Below are positions 17,846-25,748 of a stretch of 35,553 nt of DNA, in pieces (the stretch's first letter is position 1; every line of letters begins with the position of its first letter). Under the pieces are notes generated by a model that was given only the letters and a program-made list of their open reading frames with translations, was not told the origin of the DNA and ran no database searches. Position numbers and translations under genes: made by a program. This DNA comes from Sedimentisphaerales bacterium. Its GTDB lineage: Bacteria; Planctomycetota; Phycisphaerae; Sedimentisphaerales; Anaerohalosphaeraceae. The stretch lies in NCBI GenBank assembly GCA_016928585.1, contig JAFGKL010000087.1, forward strand, positions 1 through 35,553, read 5' to 3'.

Positions 17846-19168
17846 TTATGCTCCTTTCTTATTATGTTCTTCGCGAATAATTTCCTTGAAACTGTTCCTT
17901 CGCCATTTTGTAAATTCATCGTTATATAATTTTGCAACGAGTTTTTTGAAACCGTCGGCTAACTGTTCCGGCGTCATATTCGTTGGTATGAAATTCACAT
18001 CAAACAGTGTACACTTTTGCCATGCGTTTGGCTCGATCAGTCTGTTTTCTGCAAGCAATCTGTCATAAAGAGGCGTGCCGGGGAACGGAGTAAGGATCGT
18101 GACCTGGACTTCATAAAGCCGGCATTGCTTTACGAATTCAAATACTCTATCGAATATATCAGTGGTGTGGCCGTCAAGACCAATTACAAAACAACCGTTA
18201 ACGGTAATCCCGTGAGATTGAATATTCCTGATTGCGTCAGCATATTTTGGGAACTTCTTAAATTTCCAGTTATTCCTCAGCTCAAGACCCTGCAACGACG
18301 GCTGTTCGGGACTTTCCAGGCCTATCAGGACCTGACTACAACCGGTTTGTTCCATTAACTCAAGCAACTGATCGTCTTCGCTTACGGATAGGTCCGTTTC
18401 GGCAAACCACTTTAGTTTTTTGCCTTTTAAATGACCAAGTAACTGTCTCCAATAGGAATGATTTACAAAAGTATTGTCGTCGGCGAATTCAATGAACGGG
18501 TGCTGCCATATATCAAGGATAGCATCGATCTCAGCGATAACGTTTTCTATAGGCTTTTGCTTATAATTTTCGGAAAGAATGATCGAACTGGCACAAAACT
18601 CACATTTATGAGGGCAACCCCTGCTTGTTTGGACAGTAAGGCGGTTGTACTTCGAAATATCGAGCAGACCAAAGTCAGGTACAGGTGAATTGTTCATATC
18701 GAAAGACTTTTTATCTAAGCCGTAGAATTTTGACATAGTTCCCTGCTGACAGTCATTCAATACCTGCTGCCAGTACAACTCTCCTTCTCCTATAACCACG
18801 GCATCGCAATATTCGGCAGCCTCCTGCGGCAGCGCGGTTACATGCGGTCCGCCGATCACGACCGGTATATTCATTTTTTTGTAACGGGCCGCCAGTTCGT
18901 ACGCTTCCGATATCTGAGCACTGTAGCTTGAAATGGCAACGAGATCGAAACCATCCGGCAACGAAGACAGTTCTTTTATATCGGGAACCTCAATATAACT
19001 GACCTTGTGCTGTTTAGGTGTCAGTGCTGCCAGTGTAAGCAAACCGAGAGACGGAAGGGAAGCTATTGTCTTACTGCGCTCTACAAAGCCGGGAAGGGTT
19101 AAGCCCATTTGAAGGAGTTCCGTATCACAGACGCGTATTCCGCTCATTGCTATTAATGCTATATTCAT
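17846..19168 (-). CDS. B12-binding-type radical SAM protein
   Basis: The 440-residue protein has the class B architecture: an N-terminal Rossmann-like cobalamin-binding-type domain (residues about 1-150, with GGPHVTALPQEA and VVIGEGE) and a radical SAM core with the cluster motif C185-x3-C189-x2-C192 in TSRGCPHKCEFCASS. The SAM-binding region FADDNTFV and the ILTPFPGTPLYDRL segment are typical of the group that includes BchE-like and methyltransferase-like enzymes. The B12 lower-ligand DxHxxG motif is not seen, so cobalamin could be bound base-off or not at all. Its start overlaps the upstream membrane-protein stop by 4 bases (ATGA). It is adjacent to the cyclodipeptide synthase operon, which makes a tailoring role possible but unproved. 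Confidence 0.85.
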   Translation of the reverse strand: MNIALIAMSGIRVCDTELLQMGLTLPGFVERSKTIASLPSLGLLTLAALTPKQHKVSYIEVPDIKELSSLPDGFDLVAISSYSAQISEAYELAARYKKMNIPVVIGGPHVTALPQEAAEYCDAVVIGEGELYWQQVLNDCQQGTMSKFYGLDKKSFDMNNSPVPDFGLLDISKYNRLTVQTSRGCPHKCEFCASSIILSENYKQKPIENVIAEIDAILDIWQHPFIEFADDNTFVNHSYWRQLLGHLKGKKLKWFAETDLSVSEDDQLLELMEQTGCSQVLIGLESPEQPSLQGLELRNNWKFKKFPKYADAIRNIQSHGITVNGCFVIGLDGHTTDIFDRVFEFVKQCRLYEVQVTILTPFPGTPLYDRLLAENRLIEPNAWQKCTLFDVNFIPTNMTPEQLADGFKKLVAKLYNDEFTKWRRNSFKEIIREEHNKKGA

Positions 19169-19542
19169 TTTGCGAATATCCTTAAAAGAAAAAATATAAC
19201 TCCGATTATCACCGACATTGCCGGTATAAAGAAAAGATTTCGGAAGATCTTTTTTGTGGCGGAGAGATAGCAGACCAGGGGCATTGCAACAGCACCGATG
19301 ACAAATAAAGTCGAAGGGATCGTCAGTCCCTGCTGTATCTGCAGGGTATTTGCGGTCAAAGCAAAAGATAAATTAATGAACGCAATGCCAAAAAATGAAA
19401 TGTGTCCAAGGCGGATCATTCGTCTTTGCCAGGATGTGTAACCGCCAAGCCATTGTTCGTTGTGAAAGAATAGACCTGTAGCGGCACCTGCGATACAGCC
19501 AAGGAATATCCCAACCCATGCGGCATAGATATTGATCTGCAT
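19165..19542 (-). CDS. Small membrane protein upstream of radical SAM gene
   Basis: The 125-residue protein has four hydrophobic segments (around 5-26, 47-66, 73-92 and 101-122) and no recognised motif. It is the first gene of a second minus-strand transcription unit that continues into the radical SAM gene with a 4-base stop/start overlap. AAGGAG lies just upstream of the ATG. A promoter is visible at 19582-19609. Its function is unknown; the pairing of two small membrane proteins around a radical SAM enzyme suggests a membrane-associated substrate, which is inference. Confidence 0.7.
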   Translation of the reverse strand: MQINIYAAWVGIFLGCIAGAATGLFFHNEQWLGGYTSWQRRMIRLGHISFFGIAFINLSFALTANTLQIQQGLTIPSTLFVIGAVAMPLVCYLSATKKIFRNLFFIPAMSVIIGVIFFLLRIFAK

Positions 19543-19581
19543 CCTAACTCCTTTTCTCCCTTAACAGACCTTCCATATGTT

Positions 19582-19609
19582 ATTATACCCAAGGCCGACA
19601 ATGTTACAA
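19582..19609 (-). promoter_or_regulatory. Sigma70-like promoter for the radical SAM operon
   Basis: On the minus strand, TTGTAA (19604-19609) and a perfect TATAAT (19582-19587) are spaced by 16 bases. It lies in the 92-base gap after the Cys-cluster gene, indicating that the downstream four genes can be transcribed separately from the cyclodipeptide synthase operon. Confidence 0.55.
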
Positions 19610-19634
19610 TAGTTTATTTCCTTATTGTGGTTGT

Positions 19635-20114
19635 CTAGAATCGGCAGTCAATCTGCCGGATACAGAGCTTTTTTATCAGCCATAATATCGGCTTTGATGT
19701 GAGAGGGAAAAAATTCTCGAATGGCTGGATGTTATCTACCTTTGGCCGTTCATCAACATCATGCTTTATGCCGGGGCATCCCTTATCATAGTAGAGCCGG
19801 CCCTGAACATTATACCACGGGTATTCGCGGCAGCCCTTTGGCCTGTCAGCATAGATAGAACAAAGATTATTTTTCAGCAAACAACACACACTTTTTTCGG
19901 CCCGGATAAACATACCATGCCTGGTTCTGACTATCGCGTTACCGTCTATTTTTTGTGATTCGGCTATTGTTACTACGGGCACGCCTATGGTTTTGCAGCA
20001 CTTTGCGCATTTGTCGGCAAGGCAATCCAGACGGGTCGGTTCTGAAGCAGGAACAAGCTTCAGCAGGCCGTTGCGTTTTGCTTTGATTATGGTTCTTATC
20101 ATGGCAAGATCCAT
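19635..20114 (-). CDS. YkgJ-like Cys-cluster (Zn/Fe-chelating type) protein
   Basis: The 159-residue protein carries the CxxxxCxxCC cluster (Cys 31, 36, 39, 40) followed by paired Cys 77/78, Cys 85 in NLCSIYADRP, Cys 95 in GCREYPW and Cys 113. This is the pattern of the YkgJ/UPF0153 zinc- or iron-chelating domain family, whose members have mostly unknown roles. The start lies one base after the symporter stop, so it belongs to the cyclodipeptide synthase operon. A second ATG at residue 5 is possible. A metal-dependent modification of the cyclodipeptide is conceivable; a metal-storage or unrelated role is equally open. Confidence 0.8.
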   Translation of the reverse strand: MDLAMIRTIIKAKRNGLLKLVPASEPTRLDCLADKCAKCCKTIGVPVVTIAESQKIDGNAIVRTRHGMFIRAEKSVCCLLKNNLCSIYADRPKGCREYPWYNVQGRLYYDKGCPGIKHDVDERPKVDNIQPFENFFPLTSKPILWLIKKLCIRQIDCRF

Positions 20115-20115
20115 A

Positions 20116-21600
20116 TTAAGACGATCTTTTTGTTTTACTGGCTAAAAAACCAACTTCGAACAGGATCGAAGATACGAGAAGGCTAAGGACAGGCGATAAG
20201 AACACAAGGCTGGTATTACCCGTGAACCTTCCGTAAACCGCGCTGGACCAGCCGGTAACAAATCCCATCGATACGGCCGTAACCGCCCAGACGGACATGC
20301 GTTTGAGTGTATCGCGTTTAAGGGTAAGGGCTGCGATCACAAGCGGACAAAGACCAAGCTGGGCTCCATATATCGCAAAGACCATGTCTGCGATTGAAAA
20401 GCCGGCATATGATAACAATTGCACGATCAAGGTTGAGGCTGCCGCTGCAAGGACGAGTATCAAGCGTGAGATCAAAAGCTGCTTTTTGGATTCGACACGT
20501 TCCTTAAGCGATAACTTTGTTATATGCGAAAAAATATCTTCATAAAGCGTGTGCGAAACCGCTATAAGCTGGGTCGAAGCAGTTGAGAGCATTGCGCCGT
20601 ACAATCCAAGAATAGCAAAGAACAATACCATGGTGGAAACAGCGCCGCCGGAGCCTCGCACTACTTGTAACACCGCCACCAAAGGATTAACGTCCTGATC
20701 CGGCGTTATTATCATAAACGCAAAACAGGCAAGCAAAGCGAACAATCCCCACGTTGCAGCCGAGCTGAACACGCTGTTCCACAGGCCGCCCGTTACGGTT
20801 CGCCCTTTTTGTGAGCCGGCTATTCGCTGCCATATACTCATATCGGAAATAAAAGTCGGAACGTTTATCACGAATATGCCAAGCAGAAAAGCAGGCAGGC
20901 CGTCTTTATACGAAAAGTTTAATAATCCCGACGGTATCTTTATGATGTTTTCCGACCAGCCGCCGTGACTAACAACATAGTATATATAGAACGCAGGCAG
21001 TGCCAGCAGCAACAGCCAAATAGAGATCATCTGAAGCCTGTCCGTTACGATCACGGCACGAAATCCACCCGAAGCCGTATAGGTGAACGCTACTGCCGAC
21101 AAAGCGATTATAACCAGTGGCGTAGGGATACCCGGAACGAGTCCGGCAAAAAATTTCGACCCGACCGTAAGTTCAACTGCGAAGGCAAGGAGAAACCCAA
21201 GGCTTGTGCAGGCAGCGCCTACATATTGGAGCGTTCTGGAATTAAATTCCGTCCCTAAAAATTCGTGCAGTGTCGGCCGATGGTCATAATTATTTATCTT
21301 CTCCCATATCTTGCCTGCAAACAATCTTACAAGCAGCAGGCCGGCGGAGGTCGTGATCACCGTCCAGAAAAGCCAAACGCCAAGACGCTGCGCAAGTTCA
21401 AAGAAGGCCATTATTACAGTGGCCAACGATATTGTTGTCGCTACCGTACTCGATGAGAATTCGCGGGGGTTATCCACCCTTGCCTGGTTACTTAAGCCCA
21501 TAGGGAGCATGTCGGAGATCTTTTTAGTGTTGCGGCCGAAGAAGAATCCTACTGAAAGATAAACAGCAAATGCAAATAACAGAGCAATTATTATTGTCAT
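20116..21600 (-). CDS. Sodium:solute symporter (SSS) family transporter
   Basis: The 494-residue protein has about 13 hydrophobic segments and the SSS-family organisation, starting with a transmembrane helix followed by SDMLPMGLSNQARVDNPREFSSSTVATTISL and including YTASGGFRAVIVTDRLQM, a classic SSS signature region. Members couple Na+ to uptake of sugars, amino acids, osmolytes or other small molecules. Its ATG overlaps the cyclodipeptide synthase stop by 4 bases (ATGA), which indicates translational coupling. By position it may move the cyclodipeptide or a precursor; this is inferred, since SSS proteins usually import. Nothing in the sequence fixes the substrate. Confidence 0.88.
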   Translation of the reverse strand: MTIIIALLFAFAVYLSVGFFFGRNTKKISDMLPMGLSNQARVDNPREFSSSTVATTISLATVIMAFFELAQRLGVWLFWTVITTSAGLLLVRLFAGKIWEKINNYDHRPTLHEFLGTEFNSRTLQYVGAACTSLGFLLAFAVELTVGSKFFAGLVPGIPTPLVIIALSAVAFTYTASGGFRAVIVTDRLQMISIWLLLLALPAFYIYYVVSHGGWSENIIKIPSGLLNFSYKDGLPAFLLGIFVINVPTFISDMSIWQRIAGSQKGRTVTGGLWNSVFSSAATWGLFALLACFAFMIITPDQDVNPLVAVLQVVRGSGGAVSTMVLFFAILGLYGAMLSTASTQLIAVSHTLYEDIFSHITKLSLKERVESKKQLLISRLILVLAAAASTLIVQLLSYAGFSIADMVFAIYGAQLGLCPLVIAALTLKRDTLKRMSVWAVTAVSMGFVTGWSSAVYGRFTGNTSLVFLSPVLSLLVSSILFEVGFLASKTKRSS

Positions 21601-22334
21601 GATCGCTTAGCCTTGCTTTGATGGATTTTCAGTTCGACGTTAATACGTTCTTTAAGTCCGCCGGGGATGTTCGGATAATTATTTTTGGACATTTCTGTTA
21701 GTACGCATAGTTCGGGACCCGGATACAATTCCACCTTCCAGCCCTGCTCACTAAGTGCACTAAAGACGGCTATCTCTTCCAGCAGATACCTGCGCGACAA
21801 CTCTACGGCTTCTTCCTGAGAAACCGCAAGTTTAAGATTCCTTTTCTTCTGCCGCTCAATGAAAGAAACCGCATCCTTTAGCACGGCGGCTCTGAACGAT
21901 TCATCCGAATCAAAAAGCCCGTCCAGTATTTCCTTTGCACCCTTATATTCATTGCTGTTTAAGCATGGCTGCCACCGAGTCAGCCCAAGGCGCTCGCTTG
22001 GTATCTGACTGAAGAACTTATCTGTCTTTTCAAAAAAAAGATCGCCAAATTCATGTGACGCTTTTCCTGCTTCATCAGGGCTTAGGCCGCTAAATATCTG
22101 CTCGTTATAGCGTCTTAGATAATCACCGGCAACGACCAGTACCCGTTCGAAGTTCCCCAATCCCCAAAGCAATAAAGCCTGCAGGGATTTCCCATAAAAA
22201 CCCGGGTTGTCGAGACTGATGCCAATATAGCATTTCTTATACGAGAAAAGTTTCTCGTTAGAGATCTTCGGTGTAGTCGTTACGATACTGACTGAAGGCA
22301 TATTCAATTTTTCAAAGTCGGAATCCGATCTCAT
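21597..22334 (-). CDS. tRNA-dependent cyclodipeptide synthase (CDPS)
   Basis: The 245-residue protein matches CDPS enzymes, which use two aminoacyl-tRNAs to make cyclodipeptides (2,5-diketopiperazines). The first motif, CYIGISLDNPGFYGKSLQALLLW, contains the catalytic-type Ser (Ser 40) that forms the aminoacyl-enzyme. It is followed by FERVLVVAGDYLRRYN, RWQPC, and the paired SRRYLLEEIAVFS (Tyr 183, Glu 187) and VELYPGPEL (Tyr 204) blocks. Length and order fit the family. Asn 43 (Ser+3) and Pro 205 after Tyr 204 matter for subfamily (see findings). The ATG at 22334 is chosen: an AAGGA sequence lies about 8 bases upstream; GTG at 22337 is an alternative. It overlaps the upstream HTH gene by 23 bases. 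The product cannot be predicted from the sequence alone. Confidence 0.88.
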   Translation of the reverse strand: MRSDSDFEKLNMPSVSIVTTTPKISNEKLFSYKKCYIGISLDNPGFYGKSLQALLLWGLGNFERVLVVAGDYLRRYNEQIFSGLSPDEAGKASHEFGDLFFEKTDKFFSQIPSERLGLTRWQPCLNSNEYKGAKEILDGLFDSDESFRAAVLKDAVSFIERQKKRNLKLAVSQEEAVELSRRYLLEEIAVFSALSEQGWKVELYPGPELCVLTEMSKNNYPNIPGGLKERINVELKIHQSKAKRS

Positions 22335-23466
22335 CACACATTTCCTTGATAGTTACCAGTTTCTGGCATGTTTCTTCATAAGTTAGACTTGTTCCATAAA
22401 TATTGGTTGCTTCTGAGCCGACGACGGCATTGTCTACGAACAGCACTACATATCCGTTATCCAGGATATATGCCCATAGATTATTCATTTCCATATCTCT
22501 GAATCGCAGCATGTTATCTATTTCGTCCGGTTTGAACCTGCCGGGCTCTATAACCAGTTTTTTGTTCAGTATTATATCGAATGACTCAAGTTCCCGGGTG
22601 TATTTTATACGCTCGGATTCATATCGTTTTTTCAGGCAGTCCGAGATCATTTGATGTGTTGTTTTTTTCTTGCTGCCCGGCCCTTCAGAATGGATTATCA
22701 GCATCTTCCTGAAGTTCTCCTGCCAGAGAAAACTATAATCGAAGGTATCGACATCCATAATTATCTCAGGTCTGCGAACGATCCCGATTATATGTGAGAT
22801 CCTGCTTTTGTGTTTGGCCTCCCAGACGGCAAGTTCCTCCGGGGTTACACGCGGCGTTATCCCTTTAAGGTTGTCAACCAGTTGTAAAATAATATCGAGG
22901 TAGAAGGGGGCCACACCCTGGAGAATGTTGCCGATCTTACTGTAAAGCTGGCCGGATATAGGATTTTCGAAGGTGGGTGTCATGAAATTGTCGATCTGGT
23001 CGGCACTTAGCGCTACAGGTTCGGTTGTGAGGAATGCTTCAAGTTCCTTGACTATACCTTCGGATAATATTTGACGCGAAACAAAACTCGATTCTGCCGT
23101 TCCGAGTATGTCCCAGACATTTTCAAGCCTGCTCATCACACGAGACAGGGCCGGGTTTGCTTCTACGATAAGATCTGCCATGGTTCGCATGTCGTCGATC
23201 GATTGTTTGACCGAGTCGAGTATTTGTATTGCGACCAATACCTGGCATAAAGGAACAAACTCGATGACCTCAAATGTCTGAACGACCTTAATTGCCCTTG
23301 CCGGCTGGAGAATGGCAGAGCCGGCCTCAATCATTCTGTAATGGGATGCGGCAAGACCAAGAGAAGAGGCTATTTCTGACGAGGAAACGCCTCCCATTTT
23401 GTCTCTTAAGTTTTGAAATGCCAATCCCAGCCCCTGGGCTAAAGGATTTCTGGCTTTCTGGGCCAT
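22312..23466 (-). CDS. XRE-type HTH protein, first gene of CDPS operon
   Basis: The 384-residue protein has an N-terminal XRE-like helix-turn-helix (residues about 12-65; LAFQNLRDKMGGVSSSEIASSLGLAASHYRMIEAG), with the usual second helix and recognition helix spacing. The remaining 320 residues are mainly helical and not recognised; they may sense a ligand or interact with another protein. It is preceded by AGGAG and by a well-formed promoter. It overlaps the cyclodipeptide synthase by 23 bases, which argues for a dedicated regulator or partner. Because the large C-terminal part is unlike standard XRE regulators, a non-regulatory role remains possible. Confidence 0.75.
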   Translation of the reverse strand: MAQKARNPLAQGLGLAFQNLRDKMGGVSSSEIASSLGLAASHYRMIEAGSAILQPARAIKVVQTFEVIEFVPLCQVLVAIQILDSVKQSIDDMRTMADLIVEANPALSRVMSRLENVWDILGTAESSFVSRQILSEGIVKELEAFLTTEPVALSADQIDNFMTPTFENPISGQLYSKIGNILQGVAPFYLDIILQLVDNLKGITPRVTPEELAVWEAKHKSRISHIIGIVRRPEIIMDVDTFDYSFLWQENFRKMLIIHSEGPGSKKKTTHQMISDCLKKRYESERIKYTRELESFDIILNKKLVIEPGRFKPDEIDNMLRFRDMEMNNLWAYILDNGYVVLFVDNAVVGSEATNIYGTSLTYEETCQKLVTIKEMCDEIGFRL

Positions 23467-23524
23467 CCTGTCTCCTATCCCAAACTACCCTCAATATCGG
23501 CTAAATAAAACATGAACTTCTTAA

Positions 23525-23553
23525 ATTATAAGCCTATGTGCAAAAAATGGCAA
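23525..23553 (-). promoter_or_regulatory. Sigma70-like promoter for the HTH-CDPS-symporter operon
   Basis: On the minus strand, TTGCCA (23548-23553) and a perfect TATAAT (23525-23530) are separated by 17 bases. Transcription would begin near 23518, about 50 bases before the HTH start codon, with AGGAG in the leader. It is 120 bases from the divergent + strand promoter. Confidence 0.65.
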
Positions 23554-23675
23554 GCTAATTTGTCAAAATGATTTGCAGGGTCACATAAAAACATGCTTTA
23601 AGTCTTTTAATAGCTTGTGTTTATAATACCAGACAAATATATGTAAATAAAAATAGACAAAATTGCAAAAAAAAC

Positions 23676-23704
23676 TTGACCTTTGGGCCTTTTGGGCGTA
23701 TATT
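23676..23704 (+). promoter_or_regulatory. Sigma70-like promoter for the Thr/Ser/Arg-rich TPR protein
   Basis: TTGACC (23676-23681) and TATATT (23699-23704) are spaced by 17 bases. The expected start near 23711 gives a leader of about 115 bases before the ATG at 23827, with GGAGG at 23816-23820. No riboswitch-like structure was evident in the leader. Confidence 0.6.
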
Positions 23705-23826
23705 TTAATTAGAGAGATCAGATAGCTCATTGGCAACAAATAGTGATCCAAATCTTATATAACCGATCGTTGACCATCCCAGTTTTACAGCATGACAGAT
23801 CCGGAAGAACAGAATGGAGGTTCATT

Positions 23827-25731
23827 ATGTTAGTATCAAAGTATAAAATTAATAGACGACTGGCAATCTCTTTAGTAGCCCTGGTTGTATTCATTTCGCC
23901 TTTGTATGCTGCCGGCAGACAAAGACAAGCATCTGCTGGTAAAAGTGCTGCGCCGAGGGCAACTGCACCAGCTGCTGCTGCGTCGAGACCTGCCACTACT
24001 GCAAGACAATCTGTGTCAAAAGCAGCCGCACCAAGGGCGGCCACACCAACCGTACCGAGCGCGACGGCAAGGCAATCTCGCCCGGCAGCGACCGCAACAA
24101 GATCGGTATCCTCTGCCAGAACCGTAAACAGAGCATCCAGATCAACTGCAAGGGCGACTGCGCCGAGGACCACTGTTACAAGGTCATCCTCACCAAGGAC
24201 TGTTACTGCAAGGACAACTACATCAAGGGCGACTACAGCCGGCAGACAAACTTCTCCGGTAAAGGTTTCGGCTGTACCAACCAGAAGGACTACTTCAACA
24301 GGAACTGCTGCATCTGCTGTAAGACCTGCGAGTACAGCCCGTACTGCCAAAGCAAGCAGCAATAGAACATCTAATGTTGCGACCAGGATCGCAGCACCAA
24401 CCTCCCGGACTTTGGTAAAAAAGAGTCAGCCTTCGGCAAAGACCACTGCGTCTACTATAACCAAATCTTCAAGTTTGATCGGAAGAACCAGTTCAAAACA
24501 AACAGTGGCCACTCGTATAGGTTCGAATAGAACATCCACCAGGCTTACAGACACCGGCAGAAAAAGTAAGCTCAGACAGGACCGGATTACAGATAGAACT
24601 TCAGTCGGTTCCAGGTCGTTGCAGACGAGGATTGGCGAACAAAGAACATCTGCAGCCAGAAGCAGGACCGATCGAGTTTTAGGAGATATTGCCGACAGGA
24701 CAAGGTTAAATAGCAGATCGCTTTCTTCTGTACATTCTCCCCGGATCCGGTCGGGTGCTGAACATCACAGCAGGACAAACAACTATTCAAGAGTGGTTTA
24801 TGAAGATTATTATCATACGACAGGGTACGGCCGTCGCCATGCACATATATACAGGGACATCTATGACAGAATTCAATACAGGATAATCTGGCCGAGGTAT
24901 TACTATCCCGTATATTACAGTTGGGGACCGAGGTTCACATTCAGCTACGTATATCCCTATTATCACCGTAAATATATCTTCGTGAGTCTGGGCGGATATT
25001 GGCCGAGTTACAGATATGTTCGATATTACTGGTACGGCTGCCATCCGTACGAATGGTATGGCTACTATCCTATCGCACGCGAAGTAACCGGCGATACATA
25101 TAACTACTATACGTACAATTACTACTCGACCGGATACTCGCAGGCCGGGTATGCCAATAACCAGGTATCCGGAGTTGATGAAAATACCTTTGCCGATGTT
25201 CGTGAAAGACTTGCAGCCGAAGCAGCCGAAGAACCTGCCGCTGAAACCCCGGCTGACAACTTATTTGACGAGGCGGTAACGGCCTTTGAAGGGGCTAATT
25301 ATGACCTGGCTGCCGATAAGCTGATTGCAGCGATGGAGTATGCCCCTGATGATATGATACTTCCGTTTGCTTATGCACAGGCACTTTTTGCCGGCGAAAG
25401 ATATACAGATGCTGCACAGGCCCTTCGTGATGCTATGGAGAATGCAACAACGGAAAAAGAGGGCGTCTTTTATCCTCGCGGGCTCTACTCTGAGGACGAA
25501 GTTTTATTTGGGCAGATCGATCAGCTTGCCGAGAGGGCACGGGTTTTCAGTTTCGATACCAACTATCAACTTGTTCTGGGTTATCAGCTTTTGGGTATCG
25601 GTAAGATCGAAGAAGCCGAAGGTCCGCTTCGCCAGGCTTTAACTGCTGACGAAAATATACCCGCCGCTGCAAAACTGCTCAATCTTTTGGAGCGGATCAA
25701 AGCCGAAGCTGCAGAAAGATCGGCCGAGTAA
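23827..25731 (+). CDS. Basic Thr/Ser/Ala/Arg-rich, Tyr-rich exported protein with TPR C-terminus
   Basis: The 634-residue protein starts with a signal peptide (LVVFISPLYA). Residues about 30-320 are low complexity, built almost only from Ala, Ser, Thr, Arg and Pro with phrases such as TARTT, SRATT and RTSTR, and are strongly basic. Residues about 340-450 are extremely Tyr-rich (YYYPVYYSW, YWPSYRYVRYYWYG). Residues about 480-634 form TPR-like helices (AVTAFEGANYDLAADKLIAAM, ALFAGERYTDAAQALRDAM), with FYPRGLY and LVLGYQLLGIGKIEEA segments seen in other planctomycete TPR proteins. No catalytic motif was found. ATG at 23827 is preferred to a GTG at 23743 because of the GGAGG and signal peptide. 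The stop overlaps the possible upstream ATG of the next gene. A cell-envelope or matrix role is inferred. Confidence 0.75.
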   Translation: MLVSKYKINRRLAISLVALVVFISPLYAAGRQRQASAGKSAAPRATAPAAAASRPATTARQSVSKAAAPRAATPTVPSATARQSRPAATATRSVSSARTVNRASRSTARATAPRTTVTRSSSPRTVTARTTTSRATTAGRQTSPVKVSAVPTRRTTSTGTAASAVRPASTARTAKASSNRTSNVATRIAAPTSRTLVKKSQPSAKTTASTITKSSSLIGRTSSKQTVATRIGSNRTSTRLTDTGRKSKLRQDRITDRTSVGSRSLQTRIGEQRTSAARSRTDRVLGDIADRTRLNSRSLSSVHSPRIRSGAEHHSRTNNYSRVVYEDYYHTTGYGRRHAHIYRDIYDRIQYRIIWPRYYYPVYYSWGPRFTFSYVYPYYHRKYIFVSLGGYWPSYRYVRYYWYGCHPYEWYGYYPIAREVTGDTYNYYTYNYYSTGYSQAGYANNQVSGVDENTFADVRERLAAEAAEEPAAETPADNLFDEAVTAFEGANYDLAADKLIAAMEYAPDDMILPFAYAQALFAGERYTDAAQALRDAMENATTEKEGVFYPRGLYSEDEVLFGQIDQLAERARVFSFDTNYQLVLGYQLLGIGKIEEAEGPLRQALTADENIPAAAKLLNLLERIKAEAAERSAE

Positions 25732-25748
25732 TGAAGGAGAAAAAACAA

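Noticed and set aside
23743-23826. GTG start extending the TPR protein by 28 residues
   Set aside because: It would bury the GGAGG and the signal peptide inside the coding region; ATG at 23827 is a better start.
23727-24362. Long minus-strand open frame of 211 residues, Val/Ala/Leu-rich
   Set aside because: It is the antisense shadow of the low-complexity Thr/Ser/Arg-rich gene, which has a promoter, ribosome site and signal peptide; the composition is what the reverse strand of such repeats gives.
23940-24560. Minisatellite or CRISPR array within the Thr/Ser/Arg-rich gene
   Set aside because: The repetition is at the amino-acid composition level with irregular periods and an intact frame, not a DNA array.
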